Shown piece after piece: positions 11,233 through 23,589 of a stretch of DNA of 64,000 bases (its first letter is position 1; every line of letters begins with the position of its first letter). This DNA comes from Sequoia sempervirens. Taxonomy: Eukaryota; Streptophyta; Pinopsida; Cupressales; Cupressaceae. Below the pieces are notes generated by a model. The model was not told the DNA's origin, searched no databases, and saw only the letters and a program-made list of their open reading frames with translations. Location of the stretch: positions 210,996,816-211,060,815 of the forward strand of contig VDFB02358134.1 in NCBI GenBank assembly GCA_007258455.2. The letters are read 5' to 3'. Position numbers and translations under genes: made by a program.

Positions 11233-14186
11233 TTATGCAAGAGAATGGATTAAAGGGATTTGATGAGGGAGATATGTGAGATAATGGATGGGATGTTGGA
11301 AAGTGTATGGATGGAATGATGGGGTGGATGTGTGATGGGTAGATATGTTCAGGACTAACATTGGCACATATGGTGGTGGATGTGCAAGGATAGAAAGATT
11401 AATGGGCATAGAATGTAGGGATAATGGAGGAAAGGAGATAGTGAATTTTGGGACATAAGGACCCAAAACAGATTTAGGAGATGGTGGATGAGAATGATTA
11501 GCTTTGTGATTAGCAACTTTTGATGTTGTTATAGATTTTTCATTTGAAGGAATTGCATCTTTTTTATTTGGGATCCGCATTGTTTTGATCTTTTCTTTGG
11601 TGGGCCTTTGTGGCCTGTGAATTTGATTTTGATTTTGAATTTATTTTTCTTTTCTTCAACATGTCTTTTTAAGGGGACATGAGGAGCTTTAGATTCATGT
11701 GGATGTTTAGATTTATGCATTTTTACTTTGGTATCCAATTTTTTTTTAATAGAAATGGGATGGGTGTGAGAAGATGGATGGTGTGGAGTGATGGAAGTTG
11801 GATTTTGGGAATGATATGTGGACAAATGATGTGTAGGTATGCACCTTTGTTGATCTTTATTAGGGAACATGAGAATGGGATGTTAATGATGTGTGACATG
11901 GATAGGTGATGGATGGATGAAAGGATGAATAGGATGAGATGGAGGAGGTGATTTTGGGATATAAGGGCCCAAAATAGATATAGTACTTAGAGGATATGGG
12001 ATGGTGAGTGGAGGAACATAAGGACCCAAAATGGATGGATTAGATGAAGGATGGGAGATGGTGGATAGAGGGATATAAGGACCCAAAATGGATGGAGCAG
12101 ATGAAGGAGTAATATGGGTGGTTGTTTGGAGGTGATACGATGGAGGAGGGGGGATGGCAGAAAATGATTTAGTGGAGTGCTGGGAGGAGCCTCGTTGAGG
12201 ACATATAGAAATTGTACCAATATTTTTGGATTGCGATTCCTAAGCAGTACATCTGAGACCTCGTGTATACGAGTGTTATTTGACCTAGATGAGCTCTAAA
12301 ATACCTTGCTCATGAAGGCCTAAACCTTTTCCTTGATAGTTCATGTTCTTGAGCATTTGATCCATGATAGGATTTGTGTTATTCTAGAAGAGTGATGCGA
12401 GTCCATTATTAGGTGGAGGAGGATGAGTAGTATATATTCTTTGCTTTTCTTCTACAAGGAAACCACCATGGAGGAATGTGTGAGTACCAAGCGGATATAA
12501 AAGTGATGTGGGGATAGTAGGGTTAGGCAATGATGGAGGATCATAGGATGGAGATGATGGGATAGAAAAATCTTGATCAAGAGGAGTGAGTGGTAAGGAA
12601 TCAAGAGAGGAATTAGGTGATACAATAGGATCTGGATTTGTGACGATGAGTGATAAGGGGTCATGAGATGGAGCAATAAGATCTAGAGTGACAAGGGGAT
12701 CATGGTTTGAAGGGGATGATGGAATTTGATCTTGAGGTGGACTAGATGGGTGACAGGATCTTGATGTGGAGGAGGGGATATGTTAGTGTGCTATGGATCA
12801 AGCTCTTGGCATGACTCATCTTGTGCGGGTCGTATGATGATGGAGGAATCTTGGATGGAATCCTCAAACATAGGAGATGGAAAGATGGGGGATTCATGAA
12901 GTTCATGAGAATGGATTTCAATGATACTAGGAGTGGGAGGAGTGGGTTGGACTTGAGTTTCTTCAGTGGATTTGATGGATCTAGGAGTAGACGATGGTGA
13001 TGGGGTTTTGTTATCTCTGATGGGTTTGGTGGCTCTCGAAGTAGGAGATTGGGGTTCAATGGATTTAGTGGGTGTGATGGTTTTGATGGTTTGAGTGGTG
13101 CTAGGGGTGGTAACATCAATGATAGGTGTGGTATAGAGAATTTTCTCATCACTAGTGACCATGGATGATGGATTGGGATGGCATGGTTCCATGACTTCAA
13201 GGTGTGGGGTTGGGGATGTATTATTTGTCATAAGTCCTTGGAGAACTTTTGGAGTGAGAATCATGCATACTCTAGGCATAGCTGGGGTGATGGGAATAGA
13301 TGAAGAATTAGGGATTGGTGAAGGATTGAGATTATGGATTGGTGGAATAGGATTAGATGGAGAGTTGATGGATGATTAGGATTAGTGGGGGGGTCAAGAT
13401 TATATGGAGGCCTAAGGTAGGGATATTAGAATGGTGGATTAGGATAGGAGGACATGGATGGAGGATTGAGGTAAGAGGAAGTCGATGGGGAATTAAGATA
13501 AGAATATTAGGATGGTGGATTAGGACAAGAGGATATAGATGGTGGGTTAGGACAAGAGGATGCAAGTGGTGGGTTAGGATAAGAGGATGCAAATGGTGGA
13601 TTAGGATAAGAGGATGTAGGTGGTATATTATAGTAGAGGTATTGGGATAATTGATTAGGACAAAAAGACTATGATGTCTAATTAGGATAGGTTGATGTAG
13701 ATGGTGTATTAGGATAGGAAGATGTGTATGTTAGATTAGGATAGGTTGATGGGGGTGTAGGATTAAGATAAGGTGCGAATGTAGGATTAGGATGGGAAAA
13801 CTGGTAAGGAGGATTAGGATAGGGGGATATGGATGGGGGATTGTAATAGGAGTATTGGGATGGTAGATTAGGATGAGAAGATTGGGCTAAGAGGATGTGG
13901 GTAATGGACAAGAGAAAGATGTATATGAAGGATATGATGAATATGCGGACAAGGAAGATAATGGATATCCCTTGTCAAAGGTAGCATACAAACTGCATGT
14001 AGGTGTGGGTGAAGATGTGATGGGATAGCTTAGAGGGGTGATTGGATTTTGGAAAGTGGTTTGGGAAATATTACTAGAAATGATAGCATCAAGGGGATCT
14101 AGGTCATATTCTTCTTGATCCACAAGACTCTCTTTATTGTCATCAACATAATTAGGATTCCCCTTGACTACTATTATTGGTTGCAT
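11233..14186 (-). pseudogene. Element B ORF1: Pro/Ser/Tyr-rich protein with G-patch-like motif
   Basis: About 2.95 kb of related reading frames, homologous to A 25,564-29,286. In order: a conserved acidic N-terminus (NPNYVDD, DQEEYDLDPLD, TFQNPITP, YATFD); 7-12-residue YPNPPS-type repeats (13,911-13,678); a KVLQGLM and MEPCHPNPSSMVTSD block; SHELHES and QDESCQELDP; LYPLGT followed by HGG-LVEEK; a G-patch-like MNYQGKGLGLHEQGILE at 12,365-12,283; three ILGPYIP/ILGPYVP repeats (12,086-11,950); a Lys-rich tail with HKGPPKKRSKQ; and an ending in HSLA. At least four frameshifts and several TAG stops break it. The sister ORF's start codon is ATA here (14,207-14,205). Function unknown; a Gag-like or nucleic-acid-binding role is inference. 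Confidence 0.6.
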
Positions 14187-14399
14187 TGGTGAAGGATAAG
14201 GATTTATGATGTTAGATTAGATGGATAGGGATTGAAAATATGGGAATAGACAATTAGAAGGAAAGAAAAGGCGATGAAAGGATAAATAGGATGGATTGGA
14301 AGAAGATGGAGGAATGGATCTTATGATTTATTTTGATATCATAGATGGACCAAAGCTCATATTGGGGTTTAAGTTAAGCTCATATTGGGAATAGAATAA

Positions 14400-14980
14400 A
14401 TATCAAATTAGTATGATTGGAGGATGTGATGGGATTGATTCTACACCATGTTCAGGGGTTTTAACTAGAGGATGTAAGGTGTTGACAATAAGATTTTTCT
14501 AGATTTTCCAGTTTTCAAAAATTGTCAGTTTTTTCCATTTTAGGTAACTAGACAGGCATATCTTTGAGAGTCCAATTTTTTCTCAAAAAATTCCTAAAAA
14601 TAAGGTAGGATGAATTTCCAACTAACATTCTAAATATGAGATGCATTCTGAGTTATTAATGAAAAATGATTTTTCAAAAACTAGAAAAAAACACTAAATT
14701 GTGATTTTGAGGGTCAAGATGAAATTTTGAGGCCCCAAAAATGTGCCAAATTTGGGGCCAACCAATTGCGGGTCATTGGGAACCCACATTCCACCTCATA
14801 ATGTAACCACCCATAAAATTTTAGCCTAAATAGACACCTGAGTCAAAAGTTATGGCCTCCAAAAGTTTCTGCGTCAAAATCAAAATCCCTAAAATGAAGT
14901 CTAGGTGATTGGGATGGATGATATGATGATGGATATGGACTCTAATGATGTTATAAGAAGCCCCTATGTGATTTGGTTGA
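14400..14980 (-). other. Conserved block upstream of ORF1 (element B)
   Basis: Matches A 22,980-23,530 on the opposite strand, including GGCCATAACTTTTGACTCAG and a long stretch rich in TTTTTGAAAAAT. No ORF. It ends just before the ORF1 region, so it is probably leader sequence. Confidence 0.55.
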
Positions 14981-15039
14981 TGAAATGATGACTTTTGAAA
15001 AGTGTTGATGAATGGAAATGATGATGACAGGAAGACAGA

Positions 15040-17660
15040 TGAAGGTCTACTTTTGGGAAAATTTGCCTATCTGGGGGGCAAGGTCGCCTATCTAAAGGGA
15101 AAGGTTTCCTATTGGAGGGAATGTTCACCTATTGAAGGGAAGGTTCATCTATTGGTGGGCAGGTTTGCCTCTTGGTGGGCAGGTTTTCCTATTAGCGAGT
15201 AGGTTCGCCTATTTGGAGGTCAGGGTCACCTGTCTACTTTCAGACCCTTGGAATAGGGAAATGGACTCTTAGAATGGGTAGACAGACTCTCAGAATGGGG
15301 AGACAAATGATCAAACTGGGGAAATGAATGATTGGACTGGGGAAAAAGATGCTTGGAATGGATGAACAAATACTCAAAACAAGTAAACGATTGCTCGGAA
15401 GAGGAGACTAACTCTCAGAACGAGGAGATGAAAGCTCAGAATGGATGAACGAGTGCTCAGAATGGGAGACTTACTCTTAGAATGACGAGACAAAAGCTTA
15501 GAATGGATGAATGAGTGCTTGGAATGAGGAAAAAATTGCTCAGAAGGGATGAACGAATCTCAAAATGAGGAGAAGAAACCTTAGAATAGATGAATGGATG
15601 TTTGGAATGTGGAAACAAAAACTCAAAATGAGGATATGGATGCTTGAAATGGATGAACGAGTCCTCAGAATGAGTAAATGATTGCTCAGAACAAGGAGAT
15701 GAAAGCTCATAATGGATGAACGAGTGCTCAAAACAAGTAAACAATTGCTTGCAATGAGTAAGCGAACTCTCAAAATGAGGAAATGGTTGCCCTAAAGGGG
15801 AGGTGGATGCTCAGAACAAGGAGATGAAAGATCTGAATGGATGAATGTGTGCTCAAAATGAGGAAATAATTACTCAAAAGGGATGAACAACTCTTGGAAT
15901 GAGGAGATGGAGGTTTTGAATAAGGAAATAAATGCTCAGAATAAGTAAGTAGACTCTCAAAACAAGGAAATGGTTGCTCTAAAGGGGAGGACTCTCCGAA
16001 CGAGGAGAGATGCTCAAAATGGATGAAAGAATGCCCAAAATGAGGAGAAGGATGCTCTAAATGAGGAGAAGGATGCTCGAAGAGAGGAAGTGGATGTTGG
16101 GAATGGTTGAACGAAGGGTGAAATTAGCTAATTGGGGGGCAGGTTCACCAAAGTTAGGGAAGGTTCACCCAAGTTAGGACAAGTTTTCCCAAGGATAGGG
16201 TAGGTTCACCCAACCTAGGAAACTAGTTGTTTTGATGGTTGTTTGATTGACAATGGGTAGAGTCACCCCTATCCAGGTTAGGGTCACCCTTGTTAAGGGT
16301 AGGTTCACCCCTTTTGAAGGCAGGTTCACCCCTCTATGGGGTAGGTTCATCTATTCAGAGAAAGATGGGTGATTTTGACATAAACAAGCTAGGAAATGAA
16401 TGAGATAGAGGGAAAGTTCGCCCTTGTTGAGGGAAAGGTTGCCCCTATCAATAGACTTGGACTTGAATTGGGTGAAAAAAACTATGGTGAAGAACCAAAA
16501 ACACAAAAAACAACAAGCAAAAGGGTAAAGATTGACTTAACTAAACATATATGCACTGATTTTGCACAAAAAAGATAGTTCCAACAACATGATCCTAAGA
16601 TTAGTGATGATGTTATGGCCAACATGGTCCTCTAACTAGGATGAAAAAGACAACTAAGGAGTCCTTGATATATGCTCGATACATGAGGCACAATCGTGAA
16701 TACCAACCCATCTACAAGCATGAGTTGGGAACCCCAGTGAGATGTTGAAGGCTCAGACCAACTCTTCACATCTATCTAGGTATCACCCTAGCTTTGATGC
16801 TTCGCTAGAAATGACGTAACTAGATTGAGGTACAAATTTCACTCTCTCCCCTTTGTATACCCCACTAGTATGCGTGGTTGGGATCATCCCTTGGGGTGAT
16901 AAAATCCCCAAGTAGGTCTCGCTAAAAAGAGGACACTAATCATTTTCAGCTACTCCCCAGGCTCACACGAAGTGCAAGGGGAAAGCTTAAACAATGAAGT
17001 TCCCCTTTGGGTGATACAAAAGACTTGAAGAACAACAAACAGTATGTTAAATCCCCCTAATTAGATCTATATGGCTAGATTAATAAGAAAAAATGACAAC
17101 AAGCTAAACTAACAATGTCAAAACGATCATTCTGCAACAAATGTGTTAGTAGTTTGATCCTTTGGCCTTCACCAAGCATGAAATAGCTACAAAAGTGTTA
17201 GTAAAAATAGTTAAATTCACATAAAAGACAAGTTATGGGGTCAATACTAACAAAAAAAACAAGAAACAGACTCTAAAAATGAATTTTAAGTCATTATTTT
17301 ATCTCAGAGTCACCTATGTCTAGGTCAGGATTGCCCCTATTGAGGGCATTTTCGCCTATCTTGAGGTTGGGTTCACTTGTCTTAAGGGTGAGTTCACCTA
17401 TCTTAAGGGTGGGTTCACCTATCTTGAGGGCGGGTTCACCTATCTTAAGGGTGGGTTCGCCTATGTTAAGGGCAGGTTTTCCTGTCTCAAGGGTGGGTTC
17501 GCCTATTCAGAAAACTGAAAGCATATTATTTTCATTTCATAGATGGACAATTTTGCAAGGTAGAATTCCCCTAATTGAGGGCAGGTTCCCCCAACTTAAG
17601 GCAAAGATGCCCCTATTAAGGTTGGGGTCACCCAACTGTAGGAAGGGTCACCTCTTTCAA
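15040..17660 (-). repeat. Repeat arrays in the 5' region of element B
   Basis: Four blocks. 17,335-17,520 has about eight copies of a 21-bp unit, plus-strand form TTAAGGGTGGGTTCACCTAT; 17,560-17,660 is degenerate. 16,130-16,365 and 15,060-15,235 carry looser units with GGGCAGGTTCACC. 15,240-16,110 carries units on the theme GGATGAACGAGTGCTCAGAATG. Because 21 is divisible by three, the first block opens a plus-strand frame of 123 codons (17,316-17,687), which I regard as a by-product. A has arrays with different motifs in the same places. Confidence 0.75.
16560..17075 (-). other. Conserved leader block of element B with internal TATA-like site
   Basis: Matches A 21,000-21,520 on the other strand. 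Between the arrays it keeps a minus-strand GTATACAAAG (16,860-16,851) followed by a purine-rich GGGGAGAGAGTG. A has GTATATAAAG in the same place (21,231-21,240). Confidence 0.5.
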
Positions 17661-17738
17661 CTGTGGAGTTGCCTCTCCATAATTTGAACCTGCAAAACGT
17701 CAACAACAACAAATGTGAAAGAAAAGGGACCCATTTGT

Positions 17739-17762
17739 GGGTCCCACGGGGCATGCCTGAAA
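17739..17762 (-). promoter_or_regulatory. Primer-binding site region of element B
   Basis: Minus-strand TTTCAGGCATGCCCCGTGGG, then ACCC, directly after the 5' LTR. It aligns with the A site TTTTTGGCACACCTGGTGGG (20,375-20,394). The tRNA is not identified. Confidence 0.55.
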
Positions 17763-19038
17763 TGTGATTAGTGTACTCTACCTATCCTAAGAGATGCAAA
17801 ACATAATGTGAAAGAAGGAAAGAACACTAAAACACCTCAAGATTGGGCTACGTTAACTCAAACAAAATAAAGATAAAAGCAAGATTTCTACCATGTATGA
17901 GTTTCTCCTTAGTTGGCCCTTTGATAGTTGATGTTTTGTATGCTCCTTGATGGAAAGATTGCTAAAAGTGGATGCAAAATGATCTTGATGAAATGAAGAT
18001 TCAAATAAGAGATGTGGGTATGTGAGAAAGTGAACAAAATGGATACAATGAAAGCTTGAAGCTTCAACAATGGAGGATGGATGCAAGTGGTTGAAGTTGC
18101 TTGAGAGGTGAAGTTGGAGAACTTGAAAATGTGATTGTAACCTGAATGCATAATCTATGAATGAAAGAGAAATCCTCTATATTTAGGGGAGAATTCTTTA
18201 GAGAATTTAATGGTCAAGATTGAGCCAACATGGCCAAGATTGAGGGCTATGGTGAGTTGAGGACTCACAAACCCTCACATCTTTCCATGTGGAAGATGAG
18301 ATGTCAAGAGGATGTGTGATCTGGAAAAGGATGTATGATGTGGAGGTACTTGCAAGTACCTTGGGATGAGAGTGATGGTGAAAAGAGAGAGTGCCATGGG
18401 AATGAAAGGTGTTAGGAGAATAGAAGTGAATTTAAAATTCACATCATGAGAAGTACCTTGTGGATAATACAAAGTGCTTATAAGGGAAGCTGAGAAGTAC
18501 CTTGTGGATAAGACAAGGTCCTTAAGAAGGCAAGTACTTGTCCTTATGTGAGTGATGTGACAAGTGAGGAATTCTAGAGCTCCTAACAACTTGCATGGGG
18601 AAGAGGAGAGTTTTGGAGGGATAAAATAGAATTTAAAATTCCATTAGGAAGGACATGGAGATAATAAAAGGAATTTAATATTCCTTGGGAGATGAGAGAG
18701 TTGACTAAGATGTTGATTAGACTACCTAATCAATGATTAGGAGACAGTGGCTAATGAAGATTAGGAGCCAACTTGCAAAAGTTGGAGGATTTGACACAAC
18801 CTAATCATGGATTAGACATGTGCACATCCCTAATGATGGGATTAGGAGGTGGATTAGGATTAAGAAAAAGTGATGTAAGATGTGACATGTGAGGAATTAA
18901 ATAAATGTATTATTTATTTAATTCTTTTCAAGAAAAGGGGAATAAAGGGTAATGTATTTAATTATTAACTAAATACCTTAGGGATTTAGAAGAATTAAGG
19001 GTATTAATTAAATAATAGTAATATTACTTAATTAATGT
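17763..19038 (-). repeat. 5' LTR of element B, main part
   Basis: 1,276 bp matching the 3' LTR at 6,653-8,001. It stops at the sequence TTAATG where element A begins; the missing outer 71-76 bp are at 33,424-33,499. Rejoined length is about 1,347 bp, against 1,349 bp for the other LTR. The uninterrupted form of the junction is visible in the 3' LTR near 7,936 (TTAATGCAAATAAG). Confidence 0.85.
19034..19038. repeat. Target-site duplication of element A (left)
   Basis: AATGT here, AATGC at 33,424-33,428. The empty site in B's other LTR reads AATGC, so the left copy has a C-to-T change. Confidence 0.75.
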
Positions 19039-20374
19039 TGTAGACACCTAAATTTGGACACTTATATTTGTCCAAATTTTCCCTCTTCATCTAAATACTA
19101 TCTCATTAGCATTAATTAAGTAATATTGTTATTATTTAATTAATACCCTTAAATCATTTATACCCCTAAGGTATTTAGTTAATAATTAAATACCTTACCC
19201 TTTTCATCAAATGAAGTAAAATAAATATGACATTTATTTAATTTCTCACATGTCAGATCCCTTCCTTAATCTTCATCAACCTCCTAATTTCATCATTAGG
19301 AATGTGCACATGCCTAATCCTTGATTAGGATGTGTCACATCCTCCAAAATTTGCAAGTTGACCCCTAATCTCTCTTAGCCACCTAACCCTCCTCTAATCC
19401 TTTATTAACTAGCCTAATCAACCTCCCAAGGAATTTTTAATTCCTTTTATCCTTCCAAGGAATATTAATTTTTTTTCTCTTCCCCATGTGATCTTTGACT
19501 TGTCACATCAAGTCACATGCAGACTCTTCCCCAGTGATCTTTGACTTGTCACATCAAGTGATATGTGAACTCTTCCCAATGGAATCTTTGACTTGTCCCA
19601 TCAAGTCACATGTGGACAAGTGCTTCCATTTTTGGAGCCTTGTCTTATCTATGAGATTCTTCCAAGCATGTGAATTTTTAATTGACACTTATTTTCCCAA
19701 CTACCTTCCTCTTCTCTATGGAGATTTTTGAGGAATACTAAAATTCCTTTCATGTCACTTTCCAACCATTTGGGAACAATAACTTGCCTTTTAGGGAAAT
19801 ATTCTCATCTCCTAATGTACTTTCAAGGTACATGTCCTTCCTCCACATCATGTACTCTCCTTCCACCTTACCTACACATCACCATTTCTAAGCCACTTCA
19901 CCTTCCACGTGTCAAGATGTGAGGGCTTGTGAGTCCTCAACACACCATAACCCTTCATCTTGGCCTTGTTTTAATCTCAATTATTAAATTCTCTATAGAA
20001 TTCAAATTCCTTTATAAATACCCCCTCTTTTCTCTCATTTAGTGACTTTTTCAATCCATAGCCAAACTCTTACAATTTTATCATTTGAAGTCATACTTAG
20101 CCATATTTTCACACTTTTCCTTCATCACAACATTTGAATCCATTACTCATCCATCTTGCATCTAATCTTAACATATTTCTCCATCAAGAGGAGCATAGAC
20201 AACATCAAAAATCAAGGGCCAACCAAAGGAGCAACTTAGCAAGTTATAATCTTTCCATCTATTTTGTTAAGTTCAATGTTTTTGCCCCATCTTGAGGTGT
20301 AAGGTGTTTTACATTGTTTTTTGCATTTCTTTTGTTGCTACTCATTTATGGAACAATATTTTTGCCTGATCACA
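19039..20374 (+). repeat. 5' LTR of element A
   Basis: 1,336 bp, TGTAGACACC to GATCACA. It contains three near-repeats of a unit with CTTTGACTTGTCACATCAAG (19,490-19,615), a TATA box TTTATAAATA at 20,011-20,020, and downstream the stretch that should hold the transcript start. The partner is 32,062-33,423. Confidence 0.85.
20011..20020 (+). promoter_or_regulatory. TATA box in the 5' LTR of A
   Basis: TTTATAAATACCCCC; the 3' LTR has CTATAAATACCCCC at 33,061-33,074. Such a box normally drives the genomic transcript of an LTR element. Confidence 0.6.
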
Positions 20375-20398
20375 TTTTTGGCACACCTGGTGGGACCA
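20375..20398 (+). promoter_or_regulatory. Primer-binding site region of element A
   Basis: TTTTTGGCACACCTGGTGGG followed by ACCA, immediately after the LTR. The position and the similarity to B's site support the role. I did not assign the tRNA. Confidence 0.55.
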
Positions 20399-20454
20399 CA
20401 AATGGGTCTTGTTCTTTCACATTTGTTTTTTTTTACTGTTTACAAGTGCAGGTT

Positions 20455-20800
20455 GCAAAGGGATGGACCCAACCTAGCAGAGAGACGGACATGCCCATCT
20501 AGGGGTAGACCTGACCTCCAAGGGTGTACTTGACCTAGGTAACAGGTGGACCTACCCATCTAGGGGCGTACCTGACCTCCAGGGGTAGACTTGACCTCTT
20601 CCAGGGGCATACCTGACCTACAAGGGTAGACCTAACCTATAGGGGAAAACCTGACCTCCATAGAGTCCAGAAATAGAAGATTTGTAGTTTTTTCTCAGAG
20701 GGGCAGACCTGACCTTCAAGGGCAGACCTAACCTTTTACAGGGGTGGACCTAACCTCTAGGGGTGGACTTGACCTTTTCCAGGGGTGGACTCGACCAAAA
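20455..20800 (+). repeat. GGGGTGGACCTGACC array, element A
   Basis: About 14 irregular copies, 17-28 bp apart, of a unit with AGGGGTAGACCTGACCTCC. A second cluster of the same unit is at 22,620-22,850. They occupy the place of B's GGTTCACC arrays but have a different sequence. Confidence 0.75.
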
Positions 20801-21569
20801 ACAACTTTTTTCAAAAGGTAAAAACTAAAGTTTAAGCACTATTTTCAGCTATTTTGAGTATTTTTGACCCCCTAATATGTGTCTTTTGTGTTTGTATAAG
20901 CATTTGATCAACACTTGGTGGAAAACAAAAAATATATCACTAACAAGTTTCTTGTAGGCTATCTATTTTAAAACTTTTATTAGTTGTTTGTTTATCATTT
21001 TTCAATAATTTAGCCACATAGATTAATTAGGAGGGGTCAAATTTACCTTGTTTGTTGTGCTTTTGGTAAGATATTGATGTATCCAATCACCTTGTACCAT
21101 TTGGTGATCCTAGGTGGTGAGAAATCATAGCTTACCAAGTCCTTTTGAGTCTCATTTTTCTTTTTTGTAAGGGACTTGCTTAGGGATTTTATCACCCTAA
21201 GGAATGATTCCAACCATGTGTACCAGTAGGGTATATAAAGGGGGGAGAGTGAAAGTTGTACCTCAATCCAGTCATGTCGTTGTGAACAAAGTGTCGGGAT
21301 GACATGAAGAGTTGGTCTGGGTCTTTAGTATCTCGCTAAGGTTCCCGACTCACAGTTGTGATTGGTTAGTGTTCACGGTTTGGGCCTAACGTACTGGGTG
21401 TATATCGAGGACTCCCTAGCAACCTTGTTTATCCTAGAATAAAGGATTTTGTTAGACATACCCATTCTACTAATCTTAGAATCGTGCTACTTGAACTGTT
21501 TTCCTTGTGCAAAACTAGTAATTCTCTATTTGGTCTAGTTAGCCTTATTCTCTTATTACTGTTTGCTAT
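20801..21569 (+). other. Conserved leader block of element A with internal TATA-like site
   Basis: Non-coding. 21,000-21,520 aligns with B 17,075-16,560. GTATATAAAG at 21,231-21,240 is followed by GGGGGGAGAGTG and is kept, with one change, in B. Confidence 0.5.
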
Positions 21570-22564
21570 GGGTGATCCCACGATAGTGGTTTACAATTTT
21601 TGGCCAAACTAGACACTGAAATAATTTTTTTTAACTAAATCTTCACTTTTGGGCACCTATAGCGGCTAAACCATGAGGAATTTGAAGATGATGCAAACTA
21701 GAGTTTCGTGACATTTTGTCTATAGATTCTAATTTTTTTTTTTTCAAAATTTTTGGAATCAAATTGCACTTCTTTTTCCATCTCCCTCGAAAACTAGTTT
21801 TTTCCATAAAACAACATTTTAAAAAAGTGACGCTCACTATATAATGTACAACTTTTTTTCCATGAAGGATAAAATTCTATTTCTTTTGAATTTAGATTCA
21901 TTACTCTAATATCTAGTGATTCGACTTGGTTAGATAGTTTTTTATTGAATATTTTTTCTTTAATTAAGTTTTGAATTCAAACCAATTATAATTCAGACAT
22001 AGCACGACCGTATAACGCATAAATTTTTTGCTATGTATTGAAATTCAATTTTATTTTCTTTGTTGGATCAAGGACTTCAATATCTGGTGCACTAATATTT
22101 TTAATTTTTTTTTGTTAATAATTTGCTATTTTTTCACATGTATAGAATAGAGAACTTTATTTTTGGTGAAAAACCTTCATTCATGAGAAATAAAAAATTA
22201 ATATAATAACAAAATTAAATTTATTTAAAATTATACTTTTTGGGAAGATTATAATAAGGACTAAATACTTACAAAAAATAAATTTTAAATGGATTCATTT
22301 GATCCCCCAAAAGGTAAATCAAAAGTGGTTTTTAATCAGCATTTTGATAGGTGTAAAGGAGACTCCATTATAGGTATGGTTTAAAACTAGCAGGGTTCTA
22401 TCCAAGGGAGTTTGATTTAAGGTAGTTTAATGAAACCCTCTTCAATTAGAATTATTTAAATGGAACCTTTTAAGGCTTAAATCATTATATTTTCTAAAAA
22501 TATGTGATTTCAGCAAAAATGAGTTCCTCCTAGAAATTGTAAACCAGCTTTGTGAGATTTCCCC
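21570..22564. mobile_element. 1-kb TIR element, copy 1 (MITE-like)
   Basis: 995 bp, homologous in inverted orientation to 27,828-28,818. The left end starts GGGTGATCCCACGATAGTGG and continues TTTACAATTT. The right end is its degraded inverse (AAATTGTAAACCAGC, then TTTCCCC). A 3-bp TAT flanks both sides (21,567-21,569 and 22,565-22,567). The aligned place in B (about 16,500) has no insertion. No coding capacity, so a non-autonomous DNA transposon is likely; superfamily not assigned. Confidence 0.75.
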
Positions 22565-22619
22565 TATGTTTTGGATCATTTTCCTTAGTCATTTTTTTGA
22601 AAACTAAGTTTAGACTTGT

Positions 22620-22850
22620 CCAAGGGTGGACCTTCCCTTTAGGGGTGGACCTGACCTTTTTCAGGAGCAGACCTGCCCTCTGAACCAACCCCTTTTCAGC
22701 CTGTTTTAGTTAATTTTTCCAACTTTTTGTCAAACAGGTGTACCTTCCCATCTAGGGGTCGAACTTCCCATCCAGGGGTGGACTTTCCCACCCAAGGGTA
22801 GACCTTCCCAAAAAAGAGGGGTGGACCCACCCAAAAACAACATTTTCCAC
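22620..22850 (+). repeat. Second GGGGTGGACC array, element A
   Basis: Eight or so copies of GGGGTGGAC(C/T)T(G/T)CCC-type units, related to the array at 20,455-20,800. Confidence 0.7.
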
Positions 22851-22979
22851 CATCCGTTCAGTCATTTCGAGCATCCATTTGCCTGTCATCAACACTTTTC
22901 TGTAAGTCATTGTTTCATCAACCAAACCAAATAGGTGCTACTTAGAACATCATTAGAGTTTTTATCTATCATCAAATCA

Positions 22980-23530
22980 TCCATCGCAATCATCTAGACT
23001 TTGTTTTGAGGGTTTTGATTTTTATGTTGAAACTTTCAGAGGCCATAACTTTTGACTCAGGTGTCTGATTGAGCTAAAATTTTATGGGTGGTTGTGTTAT
23101 GAGGTGGCATGTGGATTACCAATAGAATTTGAGTCTGTTGGACCCCATTTTGACACATTTTTGGGGCTCCAAACTTTCATCTTAACCCTCAAAATCATAA
23201 TTTAGTGTTTTTTTTAATTTTTGAAAAATCATTTTCGTTAATAACTGGAAACGCATGTCTCAAACTAAGGATGTTAGTTGGAAATTAATCCTCTCTTAGT
23301 TTTGGGTATTTTTTGGAAAAAAACTAGACTCTCAAATGTATGCCTATGAAGTTTCCTAAAATGGCAAAATTTGACAATTTTTAAAAACTACCAAATCTGG
23401 AAAATTCTAATCATCAACATCTTACATTCTTTAGTTAAAACCCCTAAAATTGGTGTAGAATCAATCCCATCATCCTAATATGAGCTTTAACCTAAGGTTT
23501 AATCTACTCCCAATCTGAGCTTTAACCAAA
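22980..23530 (+). other. Conserved block upstream of the tandem array (element A)
   Basis: Aligns with B 14,980-14,400. It contains GGCCATAACTTTTGACTCAG and no usable ORF. Confidence 0.55.
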
Positions 23531-23589
23531 ATTCTAATCTACACTTGCCCTACCTTGGGCAAACCTGCCCCTCAAACAGTCGATTTCAC

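Noticed and set aside
11679..13650. Plus-strand ORFs opposite ORF1 of B (76-92 codons)
   Set aside because: Complement of the repeat-rich ORF1; the Trp/Arg/Gly repeats mirror the YPNPPS repeats.
17316..17687. Plus-strand ORF of 123 codons with seven-residue LRVGSPI repeats
   Set aside because: It is the translation of a 21-bp DNA array antisense to element B, and the sister array in A does not keep the frame.
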